A stretch of 64,000 bases of DNA. Origin: Bacteroidales bacterium. GTDB lineage: Bacteria; Bacteroidota; Bacteroidia; Bacteroidales; Lentimicrobiaceae. The stretch's first letter is position 1; every line of letters starts with the position of its first letter. The notes below the pieces were generated by a model, which did no database searches, was not told the origin of the DNA, and saw only the letters and a list, made by a program, of their open reading frames with translations. Shown here piece after piece: positions 52,840-62,222 of this stretch. The stretch covers positions 1-64,000 of the forward strand of contig JADJEQ010000047.1 in the NCBI GenBank assembly GCA_016709025.1. The letters run 5' to 3'. Both the position numbers and the translations under genes were made by a program.

Positions 52840-53403
52840 ATGAATGAAACAGAAACCGGTTTTTCGGATGCTGAAATGCTGCGCAGGAGGGCTGAAGATC
52901 AGCTAAGGCTTAAGCAGAAAATATCTGACAACGATTACAATGAAGCCGACGTGAAAAAACTTGTGCACGAACTGCAGGTGCATCAGATAGAGCTTGAAAT
53001 GCAGAATGAAGAACTGCAACTGGCGAACGATTCAGCCGAGTCTGCGCTGAAAAAATATACCATGCTGTATGATCTGGCCCCCATTGGTTATTTCATACTC
53101 GAATCCGACGGAAGTATCAGCGACCTGAACTTTACCGGCGCCGATATGCTCCGTGACAAGCGCTTTAATTTAATCAACAGCAACTTCAAACTGCATATTT
53201 CGGAAGAATCCCGAACGGTATTCAATGATTTTTTCAGTTTGATTTATTCCGGTTATACCAAGGAATCATGCAATCTGATGCTTGGCTATGATAACAATAC
53301 TTTCTGCCATGTATATATGGAAGGGATTGTTACCGACGATGACCGGAAATGTCTTTTATCGGTTGTTGACATTTCAGAGTTCAGGGAACATAATAATAAA
53401 TAA
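52840..53403 (+). CDS. Stand-alone coiled-coil/PAS protein
   Basis: A 187-residue protein: an N-terminal coiled coil (AEDQLRLKQKISDN, VKKLVHELQVHQIELEMQNEELQ, the typical linker of PAS kinases) and one PAS domain (~75-185, starting DLAPIGYFILESDGSI). There is no kinase or output domain. It is in an operon with the CheB-CheR fusion 27 bp upstream and lies upstream of AraC paralog 3 in the same direction, so it may pair with either. The linker-PAS form suggests a domain split from a longer sensor. Confidence 0.82.
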   Translation: MNETETGFSDAEMLRRRAEDQLRLKQKISDNDYNEADVKKLVHELQVHQIELEMQNEELQLANDSAESALKKYTMLYDLAPIGYFILESDGSISDLNFTGADMLRDKRFNLINSNFKLHISEESRTVFNDFFSLIYSGYTKESCNLMLGYDNNTFCHVYMEGIVTDDDRKCLLSVVDISEFREHNNK

Positions 53404-53500
53404 ATCATTGTTGTCCGGAAAAATATTTAAAATATGAACAGAATGCTTTACTGCTGTGGGTTTTCGAAGATTTCAATAACACGCAGCTTACTTTCTTTTT

Positions 53501-53606
53501 TTCGCCACCAAGGCACCAAGACTCAAAGTTGCACAAATATATTTTACTCATTTAGTGTTACTTAGTGTTTTCGTGTCCCAGCCTGCCGGCTGGCAGGTTT
53601 GTGGCA
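53501..53606. repeat. Dispersed repeat remnant with an inserted palindrome
   Basis: CGCCACCAAGGCACCAAGAC at the left and a short GTGGC at the right look like the inverted ends of a dispersed non-coding repeat. The right part is interrupted by a GCCTGCCGGCTGGCAGG-type palindrome of the class seen at 24.35 kb, so one repeat has inserted into another. Confidence 0.6.
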
Positions 53607-53695
53607 AGTCTTTTTTATTTTTAACCGGACAATAGTGTAAATAAATAAATGATTGTTTTTACGAAGTCAAAAATAGATAATTTCAACAAAGCAAC

Positions 53696-54256
53696 ATGAA
53701 GCTCTACATCGGAAATATGGTGAGTAACCGTTGCAAGATGATCGTGAAATCCGAGCTTGAAAAGCACGGGTTACATTTTATTATAGTAGATTTGGGCGAA
53801 GTGGAAATCATGGAGAGCCTTTCGGCCGACCAATTGGAAACGTTGAGCACCGGCCTCCGGAAATCCGGGCTTTCACTCTTAAGCGACAAGAAAAGCATAC
53901 TCATCGAGCGGATTAAGAACACCATTGTTGAAATGGTTTATTATTCCGATAAACTGCCAAGGACAAACTTTTCTGATTTCCTGAGCGAAAAATTGAGTTA
54001 TGATTATACCTATCTGGCCAACCTTTTTTCTGAGATTCAGGGATCGACCATTGAAAGTTATATTATAAACCTCAGAATTGAACGGGTAAAGGAATTGTTG
54101 ATATACAATGAGCTGAATCTTACTGAAATTTCATACAAGTTGCATTACAGCAGTGTGGCTCACCTGTCGGGCCAGTTTAAAAAAATAACCGGTTTAACGC
54201 CATCCTACTACAAACGATTGCGCCGCAAAAAGCGAAGTCCGATTGAAGGGCTCTGA
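53696..54256 (+). CDS. AraC-family regulator with HMA-like N-terminal domain (paralog 3)
   Basis: A 186-residue paralog of the proteins at 9060 and 38107. It starts MKLYIGNMVSNRCKM with Cys 13 and the same HMA/ferredoxin-like N-terminal pattern (VKSELEKHGLHFIIVDLGEVEI). The AraC domain has HTH1 around YDYTYLANLFSEI and HTH2 around SSVAHLSGQFKKI. It is flanked by sensor genes: the CheB-CheR-PAS and PAS genes upstream, and a convergent 1457-residue hybrid kinase downstream, separated by a heptamer island. No 65-bp module precedes it. It is likely a second or third activator of the same promoters. Confidence 0.9.
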   Translation: MKLYIGNMVSNRCKMIVKSELEKHGLHFIIVDLGEVEIMESLSADQLETLSTGLRKSGLSLLSDKKSILIERIKNTIVEMVYYSDKLPRTNFSDFLSEKLSYDYTYLANLFSEIQGSTIESYIINLRIERVKELLIYNELNLTEISYKLHYSSVAHLSGQFKKITGLTPSYYKRLRRKKRSPIEGL

Positions 54257-54268
54257 GTGGAAACAAGA

Positions 54269-54475
54269 AGTGAGTGAGTTGTGAGTAGTGAGTAGTGAGT
54301 AGTGAGTAGTGAGTAGTGAGTAGTGAGTAGTGAGTTATGAGTTGTGAGTAGTGAGTTGTGAGAAGTGGTGAGAAGGGAGAGGGAGAAGGGGAGGAAAGGA
54401 AGGGAGAGAAGGGAGAAGGGGAGAAAGGGAGAAAGGGAGAAGGAGAGAAGGGGAGAAGGGGAGAGGGAAATAGGG
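54269..54475. repeat. GTGAGTA heptamer array and GGGAGAA tract
   Basis: About twelve tandem GTGAGTA units (54269-54363, some degenerate) pass into a purine tract of GGGAGAA-type words (to about 54475). It fills the gap between AraC paralog 3 and the convergent kinase gene. The long antisense open frames here are artefacts. Confidence 0.9.
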
Positions 54476-54580
54476 AAGTTGCAACCAGTGGGCAAGCAGG
54501 CGCTGGAGTTTGCTCCCAACTGGAGAAAAGAGGTGAGTTGCTCACTTTTGCAGGATGTCGGGAGCCAGTCTGGGCGCCAA

Positions 54581-57500
54581 TTATCTTAAATGTTTATAAA
54601 TAATTTCCATCAGTTTTTCCTTATTTAATGGCTTGGATATATAATCCACACATCCGCTGGAAAGTGCCTTCTGGCGATCTTCAGCAAAAGCGTAAGCAGT
54701 GGTGGCTATAACCGGTAAACCAGGCCGGAATGCGAGAATTTGCCGGGTTGCTTCATAACCATCGAGCACCGGCATTTTAATATCCATCAGAACCATCGAT
54801 ATTTCAGGATTCCCGCGGCAAATATTGACGGCTTCTTCCCCATTTAGTGCCCTTAATAGTTGAATCTTCTCGCTTTTAAGAACTTTTTGCAGGTAACTGT
54901 AGCTATAAGTATCATCTTCAGCAATAAGAAAAATATGCTTTTGAAGATCAGTAAACTTACCGGTATTTATTTCATCAACCAGCTTGCGCGTTTCATTTAC
55001 TGGTCTGAAAGGAATTGTAAAATTAAAGGAAGTTCCCCTGCCAGGCTCAGATTCAACCTTTATATCGCCTCCCAGCATCTCCACATAGGCTTTTGAGATA
55101 GCCAATCCCAGTCCAGAGCCTTCATATGGCCGTGAAAGAGAAGTATCAGCCTGAACAAAGCGGTTAAAAATCCCATCAATTTTGTCCTTCGGAATACCCA
55201 TGCCCGTGTCAGTTACAGAGAAATTCAGTAGATTATCATCGGACCGACATCCAATTTCGATGGAGCCCTGACGCGTAAATTTCAACGCATTTTTTATAAG
55301 ATTTGTCAGAATTGATTCCAGTTTTGCAGTATCGGTTAAAACAAGGTTATGCGCTGAGTGCTGCAATTCATTGAATTTCATTACAATTCCTTTGGCTTCA
55401 GCTTCGGGTTTGAAAAACCTGTATAGGTCGGACATAAGCATATTGACATCACAGGCAGATCGTGATATCCTGCTTTGGCCTGCTTCGATTTTCGAAATGT
55501 CTATGATATCGTTGATGGTATTGAGCAGTCGGTGGCCGCTGATTTTGACAATGTTGATATATTCATTCCGTTCATCGCCGGTGAGGCCGGAATCAAGCAG
55601 CAAATCCATAAAGCCCAGAATCCCGTTCATCGGGGTTCGTATTTCGTGGCTCATATTCGCCAGGAAGGAGGATTTAAGACGATCGCTTTCCTCCGCCTTA
55701 TTCTTGGCGTCCGTAAGCTCCGCCAGTATAAGTTTATCGCTGGTAATATCTTCTTTTAGTATTACAAAATTACGAACTTCTCCATACTGGTCTGTTATCG
55801 GAGAAACAACCGAGTTTTCCCAATAGGCTTCGCCGTTCTTCCTGACGTCATAATACTCACCACGCCATTCCTGACCATTATTTAACGCCGTCCATATATC
55901 CGGATGCAAGGCATGGCCATTTTCATCACTTCTGAGAATCCCCGGTATTTTCCCGGTTACCTCTTCTTTTGTATAGCCGGTTAGTTCAGTAAATTTGGGA
56001 TTGGCATATTCAATAAAACCTTCCGGATCGGTAATCAGAATACCAACAGGGCTCTGTTCTATAGATTTGATGAGGATTCTGTTTTGCTGTTCTGCTCTTT
56101 TCTTTTCCGTAATATCATGGACGATTGAATGAAGATAAACCCTGCCGGAAATGTCAGTTCTGCTGCTGTATACTTCAACATCACAAACAGAGCCATCTTT
56201 TTTTCGGTGCCGGAACTCAAAATGATTCTGTGTTGAGCTTATCACATTATTTATTATTTTTTTAAGGTCCTCCGGATCGAGTGTATTAATCTGTGAAATT
56301 CCCATTCCTATAAGTTCAGCACGTGAGTAGCCGTAAAATTTTGCCGCGGCTTCATTTGCATCGGCTATAATTCCGGTTTCAGCATCGATAAGCAGTTTAA
56401 CAGCGGCATGATTTTCAAACAGAGTCCTGAATTTAAACTCGCTTTCTTTTAGCAGACTTTCGGCTAATTTACGCTCAGTTATATCACTGATTACAGCATA
56501 AAATACACTGCTATTTTCGTCTCTATAAAGCTGGAGATTAACATCAACAGGATAAACGGAGCCATTCTTTCTTTTGTGTGTTGTCGTAAAAACAAGTTTT
56601 TCCTTTTCGCCGGAAATCAGAGGCTGCAACAACCCGTTGAAATCATGTGCGGAATATTCAGTTTTTATATCCAGTGGAGTAAGTTGAATCATTTCGTCAT
56701 GCGTATAACCCAGATTTCTCAGGGCACCTGAATTTGCATATTCAAATTTAAGCGTCCCGGAATTGAATACATAAATTTCATTCAGACTCACCTCAACAAT
56801 ATTCAGTAGTTTAAATTGCTCTATTTCTGCGTGTTTCCTATCGGAAATATCTCTGAAATTAATAATAACTGACTCAATGCCTGGCTCTGATAACTGATTA
56901 CTAAAAGTACTTTCAACCCAACGATATCTGCCCCGGTTTGTGTTAAAGCGGTATTCCAGGGTCAGGGTCAATGTTGGATCCTTGATGACTTGCTGAATTG
57001 TTGAAAGTACTTTCGGGAGGTCGTCGGGGTGCGTTGCTTTATTCGGGTCTGGTATCCCGAAAGAATCCCCATCACTGAAAATTCTGATGGCCGACGGACT
57101 GGCATAAGTAATCTTGCCATCCTTATTTAAAAGTACGATACCATCCGGTGCTTTTTCGATGAGTGTCCTGAAGTAATTCTCAGCCCTGGCCAGCGCCTCG
57201 ACGGCTTTTTTACGGTCTGTAATATCATTGACCAATACATGCCGGGCCGCCTTGTTTTTAAAAATAACCTCATGAGAAATAATCTCAACAAACATCAATT
57301 CGCCGTTTTTTTTCTTATGACGCCAAACCCCGGCCTGATTGTATGATTCTGTTGTCCCGTCAACATCCCGAATCAACGCCGGAATATCTTCCTCCGGGCG
57401 AATATCAAGAATAGTCATGGAAAGAAATTCTTCCTGGCTATAGCCATAGTGGCTGATGGCAGCATTATTCACTTCGAGAAAAGCCAGCGTATCAGCATCA

Positions 57501-58954
57501 TAAAACCACATTGCCTGGGGGCTTGTTTCAAACATTGTACGATACTTCAATTCACTTTCCTGCAAAGCTGCCTGATGTGCGCGTTCTTCTGTTTGATCTC
57601 TGAACACCAGTACCACACCTGTTATTATGCCTTCATCATCTCTGATGGGGGCTCCGCTGTCGGCTATTGGGATCTCTTTCCCGTTTTTGGCTATCAGCAA
57701 GGTGTGGTTTGCAAGCCCCACCACTGAACCTTTCTTTAAAACTTTATCAATAGGGCTTTCTACCTTTTGGCGGGTTCCTTCATTCACAATCCGGAATACC
57801 TCTTCAATATATTTACCGACAGCATCCTTTTCAGTCCAACCAGTCAACTTTTCGGCAGCCGGATTCAGGTTGGTCAGGTTACCTGATTTATCGGTAATAA
57901 TAACTGCATCACCGATACTATAGATGGTTGTCCTGAACTCTTCCTTTACCTGCAATAAGTGCTTATAAATATTACGCTGGCGAAAAGTGTACAGGAATGA
58001 TAAAATAGCCGCGGTGAATAATAGAATAAATACAAGAAAGAGCATCAACAACCGGGCTTCCCTTATAGAGTCCTTGAACAATTCTGCCTTATCGACTTTG
58101 GTTACCATAAACCAGGGTGTACCTTTCACTGCATTCAAATAGGCTAAAACATCTGCACCTCTGTAGTCCTTACCATCAAATGTACCTTCGTACCCCCCTG
58201 CAACTTTTACGGCTGGTATATCAGTGCTATTAAGCGAAATTCTCAGGTTTAGCGCGGAGTTTTTGTAGAACCTTAGTTCATTTAACATTAAAATACTATC
58301 GCCTTCTTTTCTGAGAAGTACAGTTTCAGAAGTACGGCCTTGATTTGGCCAGAATGACAACAAAGGATAAATAAAATCATCGGGATTGAGGCGTAAAATT
58401 ATAGCCAGCGGCTCCATTGCTTCAGTACCGGACAGTGGGGCAATAAAATCGAGGCGCACTTTGCCATTAAAATCGCTTTTATACAAGTCAGTGGAAATCA
58501 CTTTTTTCTGAACAACTGATCGTCTGATAAAATCCATCAATTGCTTATCAAGCTGATAAGTTTCATCTTCAGTTGTAAAAAGAAGCATCCCATCACGATT
58601 TGTTATGATAACTTCGTAATAACCATGCTCTAATTTTAGCTCCACCAGGAAATTTCTGATTGCTTCCCGTTTCTTCTCACTTTTGGTTGCATTTGCAGCA
58701 AAAACATCAGACAACAATCTGTTGTTTTGCGATAGAATCAAAGCATCCTCTAACTGATCGGTATACCATGCTGAGATCTGTGACTGTTTCAAAACAGCGA
58801 TTGACCTGAGTTCGTTGCTTTTTTCGTTACGTGCTGCCAGAATTTCATTGTTAAAATAGGCATATGCGCCTATAATAAGTGAAGCAATGAACAGAACAAC
58901 TGCAAAAGCAAGAATAATTCTTCCCCTGTGGTGACGAAATACGTTAATTTTCAT
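54581..58954 (-). CDS. Membrane-bound hybrid sensor histidine kinase with Cache and six PAS domains
   Basis: A 1457-residue protein. Two membrane helices (IILAFAVVLFIASLIIGAYAYF, ~13-35, and LLMLFLVFILLFTAAILSFLY, ~305-325) enclose a periplasmic Cache-type sensor domain of about 265 residues. Then follow about six PAS domains (~345-1090), HisKA (SSFLANMSHEIRTPMNG), HATPase (TNLIKNALKFT, TDTGMGIPKD, GSGLGLAIS) and a C-terminal receiver (MVLMDIKMPVLDG). No DNA-binding output, so the signal must go to another protein. It is convergent with AraC paralog 3. Ligand unknown. Confidence 0.93.
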   Translation of the reverse strand: MKINVFRHHRGRIILAFAVVLFIASLIIGAYAYFNNEILAARNEKSNELRSIAVLKQSQISAWYTDQLEDALILSQNNRLLSDVFAANATKSEKKREAIRNFLVELKLEHGYYEVIITNRDGMLLFTTEDETYQLDKQLMDFIRRSVVQKKVISTDLYKSDFNGKVRLDFIAPLSGTEAMEPLAIILRLNPDDFIYPLLSFWPNQGRTSETVLLRKEGDSILMLNELRFYKNSALNLRISLNSTDIPAVKVAGGYEGTFDGKDYRGADVLAYLNAVKGTPWFMVTKVDKAELFKDSIREARLLMLFLVFILLFTAAILSFLYTFRQRNIYKHLLQVKEEFRTTIYSIGDAVIITDKSGNLTNLNPAAEKLTGWTEKDAVGKYIEEVFRIVNEGTRQKVESPIDKVLKKGSVVGLANHTLLIAKNGKEIPIADSGAPIRDDEGIITGVVLVFRDQTEERAHQAALQESELKYRTMFETSPQAMWFYDADTLAFLEVNNAAISHYGYSQEEFLSMTILDIRPEEDIPALIRDVDGTTESYNQAGVWRHKKKNGELMFVEIISHEVIFKNKAARHVLVNDITDRKKAVEALARAENYFRTLIEKAPDGIVLLNKDGKITYASPSAIRIFSDGDSFGIPDPNKATHPDDLPKVLSTIQQVIKDPTLTLTLEYRFNTNRGRYRWVESTFSNQLSEPGIESVIINFRDISDRKHAEIEQFKLLNIVEVSLNEIYVFNSGTLKFEYANSGALRNLGYTHDEMIQLTPLDIKTEYSAHDFNGLLQPLISGEKEKLVFTTTHKRKNGSVYPVDVNLQLYRDENSSVFYAVISDITERKLAESLLKESEFKFRTLFENHAAVKLLIDAETGIIADANEAAAKFYGYSRAELIGMGISQINTLDPEDLKKIINNVISSTQNHFEFRHRKKDGSVCDVEVYSSRTDISGRVYLHSIVHDITEKKRAEQQNRILIKSIEQSPVGILITDPEGFIEYANPKFTELTGYTKEEVTGKIPGILRSDENGHALHPDIWTALNNGQEWRGEYYDVRKNGEAYWENSVVSPITDQYGEVRNFVILKEDITSDKLILAELTDAKNKAEESDRLKSSFLANMSHEIRTPMNGILGFMDLLLDSGLTGDERNEYINIVKISGHRLLNTINDIIDISKIEAGQSRISRSACDVNMLMSDLYRFFKPEAEAKGIVMKFNELQHSAHNLVLTDTAKLESILTNLIKNALKFTRQGSIEIGCRSDDNLLNFSVTDTGMGIPKDKIDGIFNRFVQADTSLSRPYEGSGLGLAISKAYVEMLGGDIKVESEPGRGTSFNFTIPFRPVNETRKLVDEINTGKFTDLQKHIFLIAEDDTYSYSYLQKVLKSEKIQLLRALNGEEAVNICRGNPEISMVLMDIKMPVLDGYEATRQILAFRPGLPVIATTAYAFAEDRQKALSSGCVDYISKPLNKEKLMEIIYKHLR

Positions 58955-59139
58955 AATGAGAAACCGGTTAACAGAATGATATGGCTCAATGAAATATTCC
59001 TCCGGGAAAATATTAATTCAAGTTCTTTAGAAATTGAACTAAACAAAAGTAATCAGAAAGAAGGCAAATGTAACTTATTCCAGATTAATTGCCTGACAGA
59101 ACTTTAATCTGGTCGGACAACACGTCCCACGTCCCACGT

Positions 59140-59320
59140 CCCTTCGAGAAGTAAGTGGTAAGAAGTAAGAAAGTAGTGAGTAATGAGTAGTGAGTAGTGA
59201 GTAGTGAGTAGTGAGTAGTAATGAGCGGTGACAGAAAGTAGGATGAGATAAGAAACCAGCAACCAGCAAACCAGCATCCAGCAACCAGCAACCAGTTGCA
59301 AAAACCAGCAATCGGCCATA
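59140..59320. repeat. GTGAGTA and ACCAGCA heptamer arrays
   Basis: About seven GTGAGTA/GTAGTGA units at about 59170-59222, then ACCAGCA heptamers at about 59257-59310. The same two words are found at 54.3 and 36.45 kb. No gene between 58955 and 59596. Confidence 0.88.
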
Positions 59321-59324
59321 GGTA

Positions 59325-59577
59325 GGGCTTGCTGAGAAACATCTATATACTTAAAAATAAAACAATTACAAGGTGAAATATAGTTTTAGGTGCATGGAAA
59401 TGTGGCAATAGCATAAAAAAACCTTGCACCTGGACTGCGAATTCCACATCTGTTTTAGCAGGGATAGCCACAGAGTGGCGCAACGTTGGTAGTAAATCAT
59501 AGACTACGAGGATTTTAAGGTGCAGAGCACCGTAACGTAAAACGGTCTATGTTTTTTTCGGGTTTTTCAGCAGGCCC
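59325..59577. mobile_element. MITE-like element, copy 2 (terminal inverted repeats)
   Basis: Left end GGGCTTGCTGAGAAAC (59325-59340), right end GGTTTTTCAGCAGGCCC (59561-59577), inverted with two or three mismatches. The 253-bp inside has small palindromes (GCCACAGAGTGGC, GGTGCAGAGCACC) and no gene. It shares its ends with the element at 28505-28681, but the inside is only loosely similar. Confidence 0.7.
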
Positions 59578-59596
59578 TTTTACACTTTCTTGCCGG

Positions 59597-60734
59597 TTAA
59601 TATTTATTTGGATCCCTGCTCAGGGTATACCCGATCGTCCATTCAAAGAAATCGGCTGAGCCTTTATGTGCCTTTATGGTTATCCCTGCAAAAAGGTTAT
59701 TGTTAAACCTGTAGCGCAAACCTGCACGTTCGTAATACGGAACACTTTCACCATTGCCTTCATTACGTTTCATATAGACCGCAAAGGCAAGCGGTACATA
59801 CAAATGCTTATTGAGTGCCCATTCCCATGAACCGGCTACTGCAACCGACACGGAATTTGACAAGGTGGTTTCTGTGTTGTTTCTTGTTCCGGACTGGCCG
59901 GAGTAAAAGATATCAAGCCCTAAGCCAGCCCTGTATTTATAATTCAACGCCCTGAGCCAGTTTATCATTACTGCTGCTTTCAGGTAATTCGGTTCACCTT
60001 CAACATAATTCTTACTTCCGGCAGTAAAAGCAAAATTGAACTGATTATGCCGTTTAAAAGCTGGGATGCTTTTATTGCCCTCAAACGGAATGAACGGAAC
60101 CGGCCTGTAGGCAACACTCAGCGAAAGAGGAATCAGATTTATTCCATAATTGGGCTTCCTGAATGATCCATTTGAAAAATGGGTAAATCCAAGAGACAAA
60201 CTGCTTGTCCATTTGGGCGTAATATGGTAATTCATCTGCAGTGCAAAGTTCACGTAGCAATTGCGGTATGAGCCGATAAAAATACCCTGTGGATTTGTAA
60301 TTTCATCGTATGGATTGAAATTATAGGAGAGCCCGAACGAACCCATATACGACATGGTTATTTTCCGGTTTCGTTCAAAATTGACCGGCATGGTAAAGTA
60401 ATAATACAGCGCATTGGGCTTGCCGATTGCATCCTGGTTAAAGGTGGAAGCATAAAATCCAATCCCCATGACAGGGAGCCTGTAAACCTGGTTGTATATA
60501 TCCGTGTGATCGTTGAGACGAAAACCCAGCCGTAGCTCGAGGCCATTGTAATAGGAAGCATCGGCCAGCTGATCCCCGATGTCAGTGCCATTGCCCAGCA
60601 TTGTTCCCTGCTGGAATGACAGATTCCATTCTTTTGAAAACTTCTTAATTTTAAATCTTAAAAGCGTATCGGATTGCGCAATTGCGCCCGATATCAGGAG
60701 TATTTAAAATGATGAAAACCGACAGTGTCCGCAT
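59597..60734 (-). pseudogene. Acyloxyacyl hydrolase/PagL-like outer-membrane enzyme, frameshifted in the signal peptide
   Basis: The intact frame 59597-60703 encodes a barrel with the motif FTHFSNGSFRKPN, whose His and Ser match the catalytic pair of PagL-type lipid A deacylases (HxSNG), and ends in an ordinary barrel tail. Its upstream part reads LLISGAIAQSDTLL, the end of a signal peptide, but lacks a start. The start is found at 60734 in another frame (MRTLSVFIIL); one extra base at 60704 in an A/T run separates them. Correcting it gives a normal ~378-residue protein. As written, only a start at 60601, without signal peptide, is available. Either a sequencing error or a recent loss. It removes acyl chains from lipid A in the family. 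Confidence 0.8.
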
Positions 60735-61120
60735 GTATTAAACAGTTTCGTATTATTATAAAAAGTCTCGGAAGCAGCCAGATAAAATCCACCTGAGTTC
60801 TTGCCAAATCCAAAATCAATTGAAAGGTTTGTGCGTGACCTTTTATCAGCCATTATAAGCAATCCGAATCCATAGCCTGGTTTCACTGAATCAAACAGAC
60901 TCTGTATTTTAATTGGATTGCCGGCAATTGTCGCATTTACAAAAACCACTCCTCCAGGTACTCCTCCTTTTCATGACAAGGGAGAGCGGTATTCGCTTTC
61001 CCTTGTCACGAAATTGTTGCCCCGGCACCTGCCCTGCATTCTTAGCCCGCTAAGTCTCAATCGCCTAATTATCATAAGGGTAGGTATAAATTTAGTTCGA
61101 ATCAGGTTATAATCATTCAT
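60704..61120 (-). pseudogene. Fragment of an Omp85/BamA-like barrel protein
   Basis: Only the last ~135 codons of an outer-membrane surface antigen (D15/Omp85) are present. Readable pieces are QGRCRGNNFVTRESEYRSPL (about 61060-60985), HEKEEYL in another frame and GGVVFVNATIAG through IMADKRSRTNLSIDFGFGKN to ASETF. At least two single-base shifts and a stop lie between the pieces. The N-terminal POTRA part is missing, and the upstream sequence to 61120 shows no more of it. It runs into the start of the acyloxyacyl hydrolase gene. A decayed or heavily mis-sequenced gene end. Confidence 0.7.
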
Positions 61121-61163
61121 TTTAGCCTTCCAATAATTTTCATTATTTTCAGACTACTTGTTT

Positions 61164-62222
61164 TCAAATCTTCAAACGAATGGCTTTGCTCAAGATAAGA
61201 CTTTGCTTCCGAAGGGTTCCTAAGAGCAAAGCGATCCATCTTGTATCATTGTTTTGTTCGAGAAAGATTTTTAGTGTCATGGTGATAGGAACAGAAAGAA
61301 ACATACCAACGGTTCCGAATATAAAGCCCCAGAAAACCAAAGAAAGAAATACAACAAGCGTTGAGAGTCCTAAGCCCTTTCCCATAATTTTGGGTTCCAG
61401 TAAGTTACCAATGATATTATGGATTATGAGCAAGGCACCCAGTGTCCAGAGAGCGCCCCCAACGCCAAGTTGTACCAATGCAAACAGCATGGTCGGGATT
61501 ATAGAAATGACCGATCCGAAGTTGGGAATATAGTTTAACACAAAACCTATCATGGCCCATAGTACCGGATAATCGACTCCAATAAGCAAAAGTGATAAAT
61601 AGATCATGACCCCGGTGAGCAATCCAACCAAAGTTTTGATCCAAAGGTATTGACGAATATTTTTAGTGATAACCGAAAAATAAGCAATGGACTCGCCTGA
61701 TCCACCTACTATAGCATTGGCTTTTACAGGAAAACTATCAAATTCAGTCAATATAAATACAACGGTAAGTACTATGAGGAAGGTATTGCCCATCATACCA
61801 ATTAAATTATTCAGCACATTTGCAGTAATGCTCAAAATCTTTTCAGGCTGAATTATCTTAGGTCCCTGTTCATTCTCAAACACATACCCATTGTCATGCA
61901 AATAACTGATACCTGAATCAAAAATATCAGAAAGTGATGATTCGTACTTTGAAACATTTGCCAGGAATGAAGTTATGGTGCCTCCTATCAATATGGTAGA
62001 AACAGTGAAAAAAACTATTAGTCCAAGAATTACCAGTACAATGGAAAGCCAGCCTGGCACTCCCTTTTTCTCAAACCAGGAGATAGGTTGTATGCAGATA
62101 ATGCTGATGAAAAGCGCAAGCAGCATAGGAGTGATGATTGATTTTGCATAATACAGGCATGCCATAATGATAAATATGGCTGCCACAATTACAAATGGTG
62201 AATTTTCAGTTGATCTTTTCAT
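61164..62222 (-). CDS. AI-2E family transporter (copy 2)
   Basis: A 352-residue inner-membrane protein with about eight helices and AI-2E_transport features: IFIIMACLYYAKSIITPMLLALFISIICIQPI, VLWAMIGFVLNYIPNFGSVISIIPTMLFALVQ and LLEPKIMGKGLGLSTLVVFLSLVFWG. It is intact although neighbouring genes are broken. It is distant from the copy at 30095 (only the family blocks agree). Substrate not known. Confidence 0.92.
   Translation of the reverse strand: MKRSTENSPFVIVAAIFIIMACLYYAKSIITPMLLALFISIICIQPISWFEKKGVPGWLSIVLVILGLIVFFTVSTILIGGTITSFLANVSKYESSLSDIFDSGISYLHDNGYVFENEQGPKIIQPEKILSITANVLNNLIGMMGNTFLIVLTVVFILTEFDSFPVKANAIVGGSGESIAYFSVITKNIRQYLWIKTLVGLLTGVMIYLSLLLIGVDYPVLWAMIGFVLNYIPNFGSVISIIPTMLFALVQLGVGGALWTLGALLIIHNIIGNLLEPKIMGKGLGLSTLVVFLSLVFWGFIFGTVGMFLSVPITMTLKIFLEQNNDTRWIALLLGTLRKQSLILSKAIRLKI

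Noticed and set aside
54269..54363. CRISPR-like array of regularly spaced repeats
   Set aside because: Units are directly adjacent 7-mers without spacers, and no cas genes are near.
54177..54603. Long open frames on both strands over the GTGAGTA array
   Set aside because: They are translations of the heptamer and purine tract, and one overlaps the end of the AraC gene.
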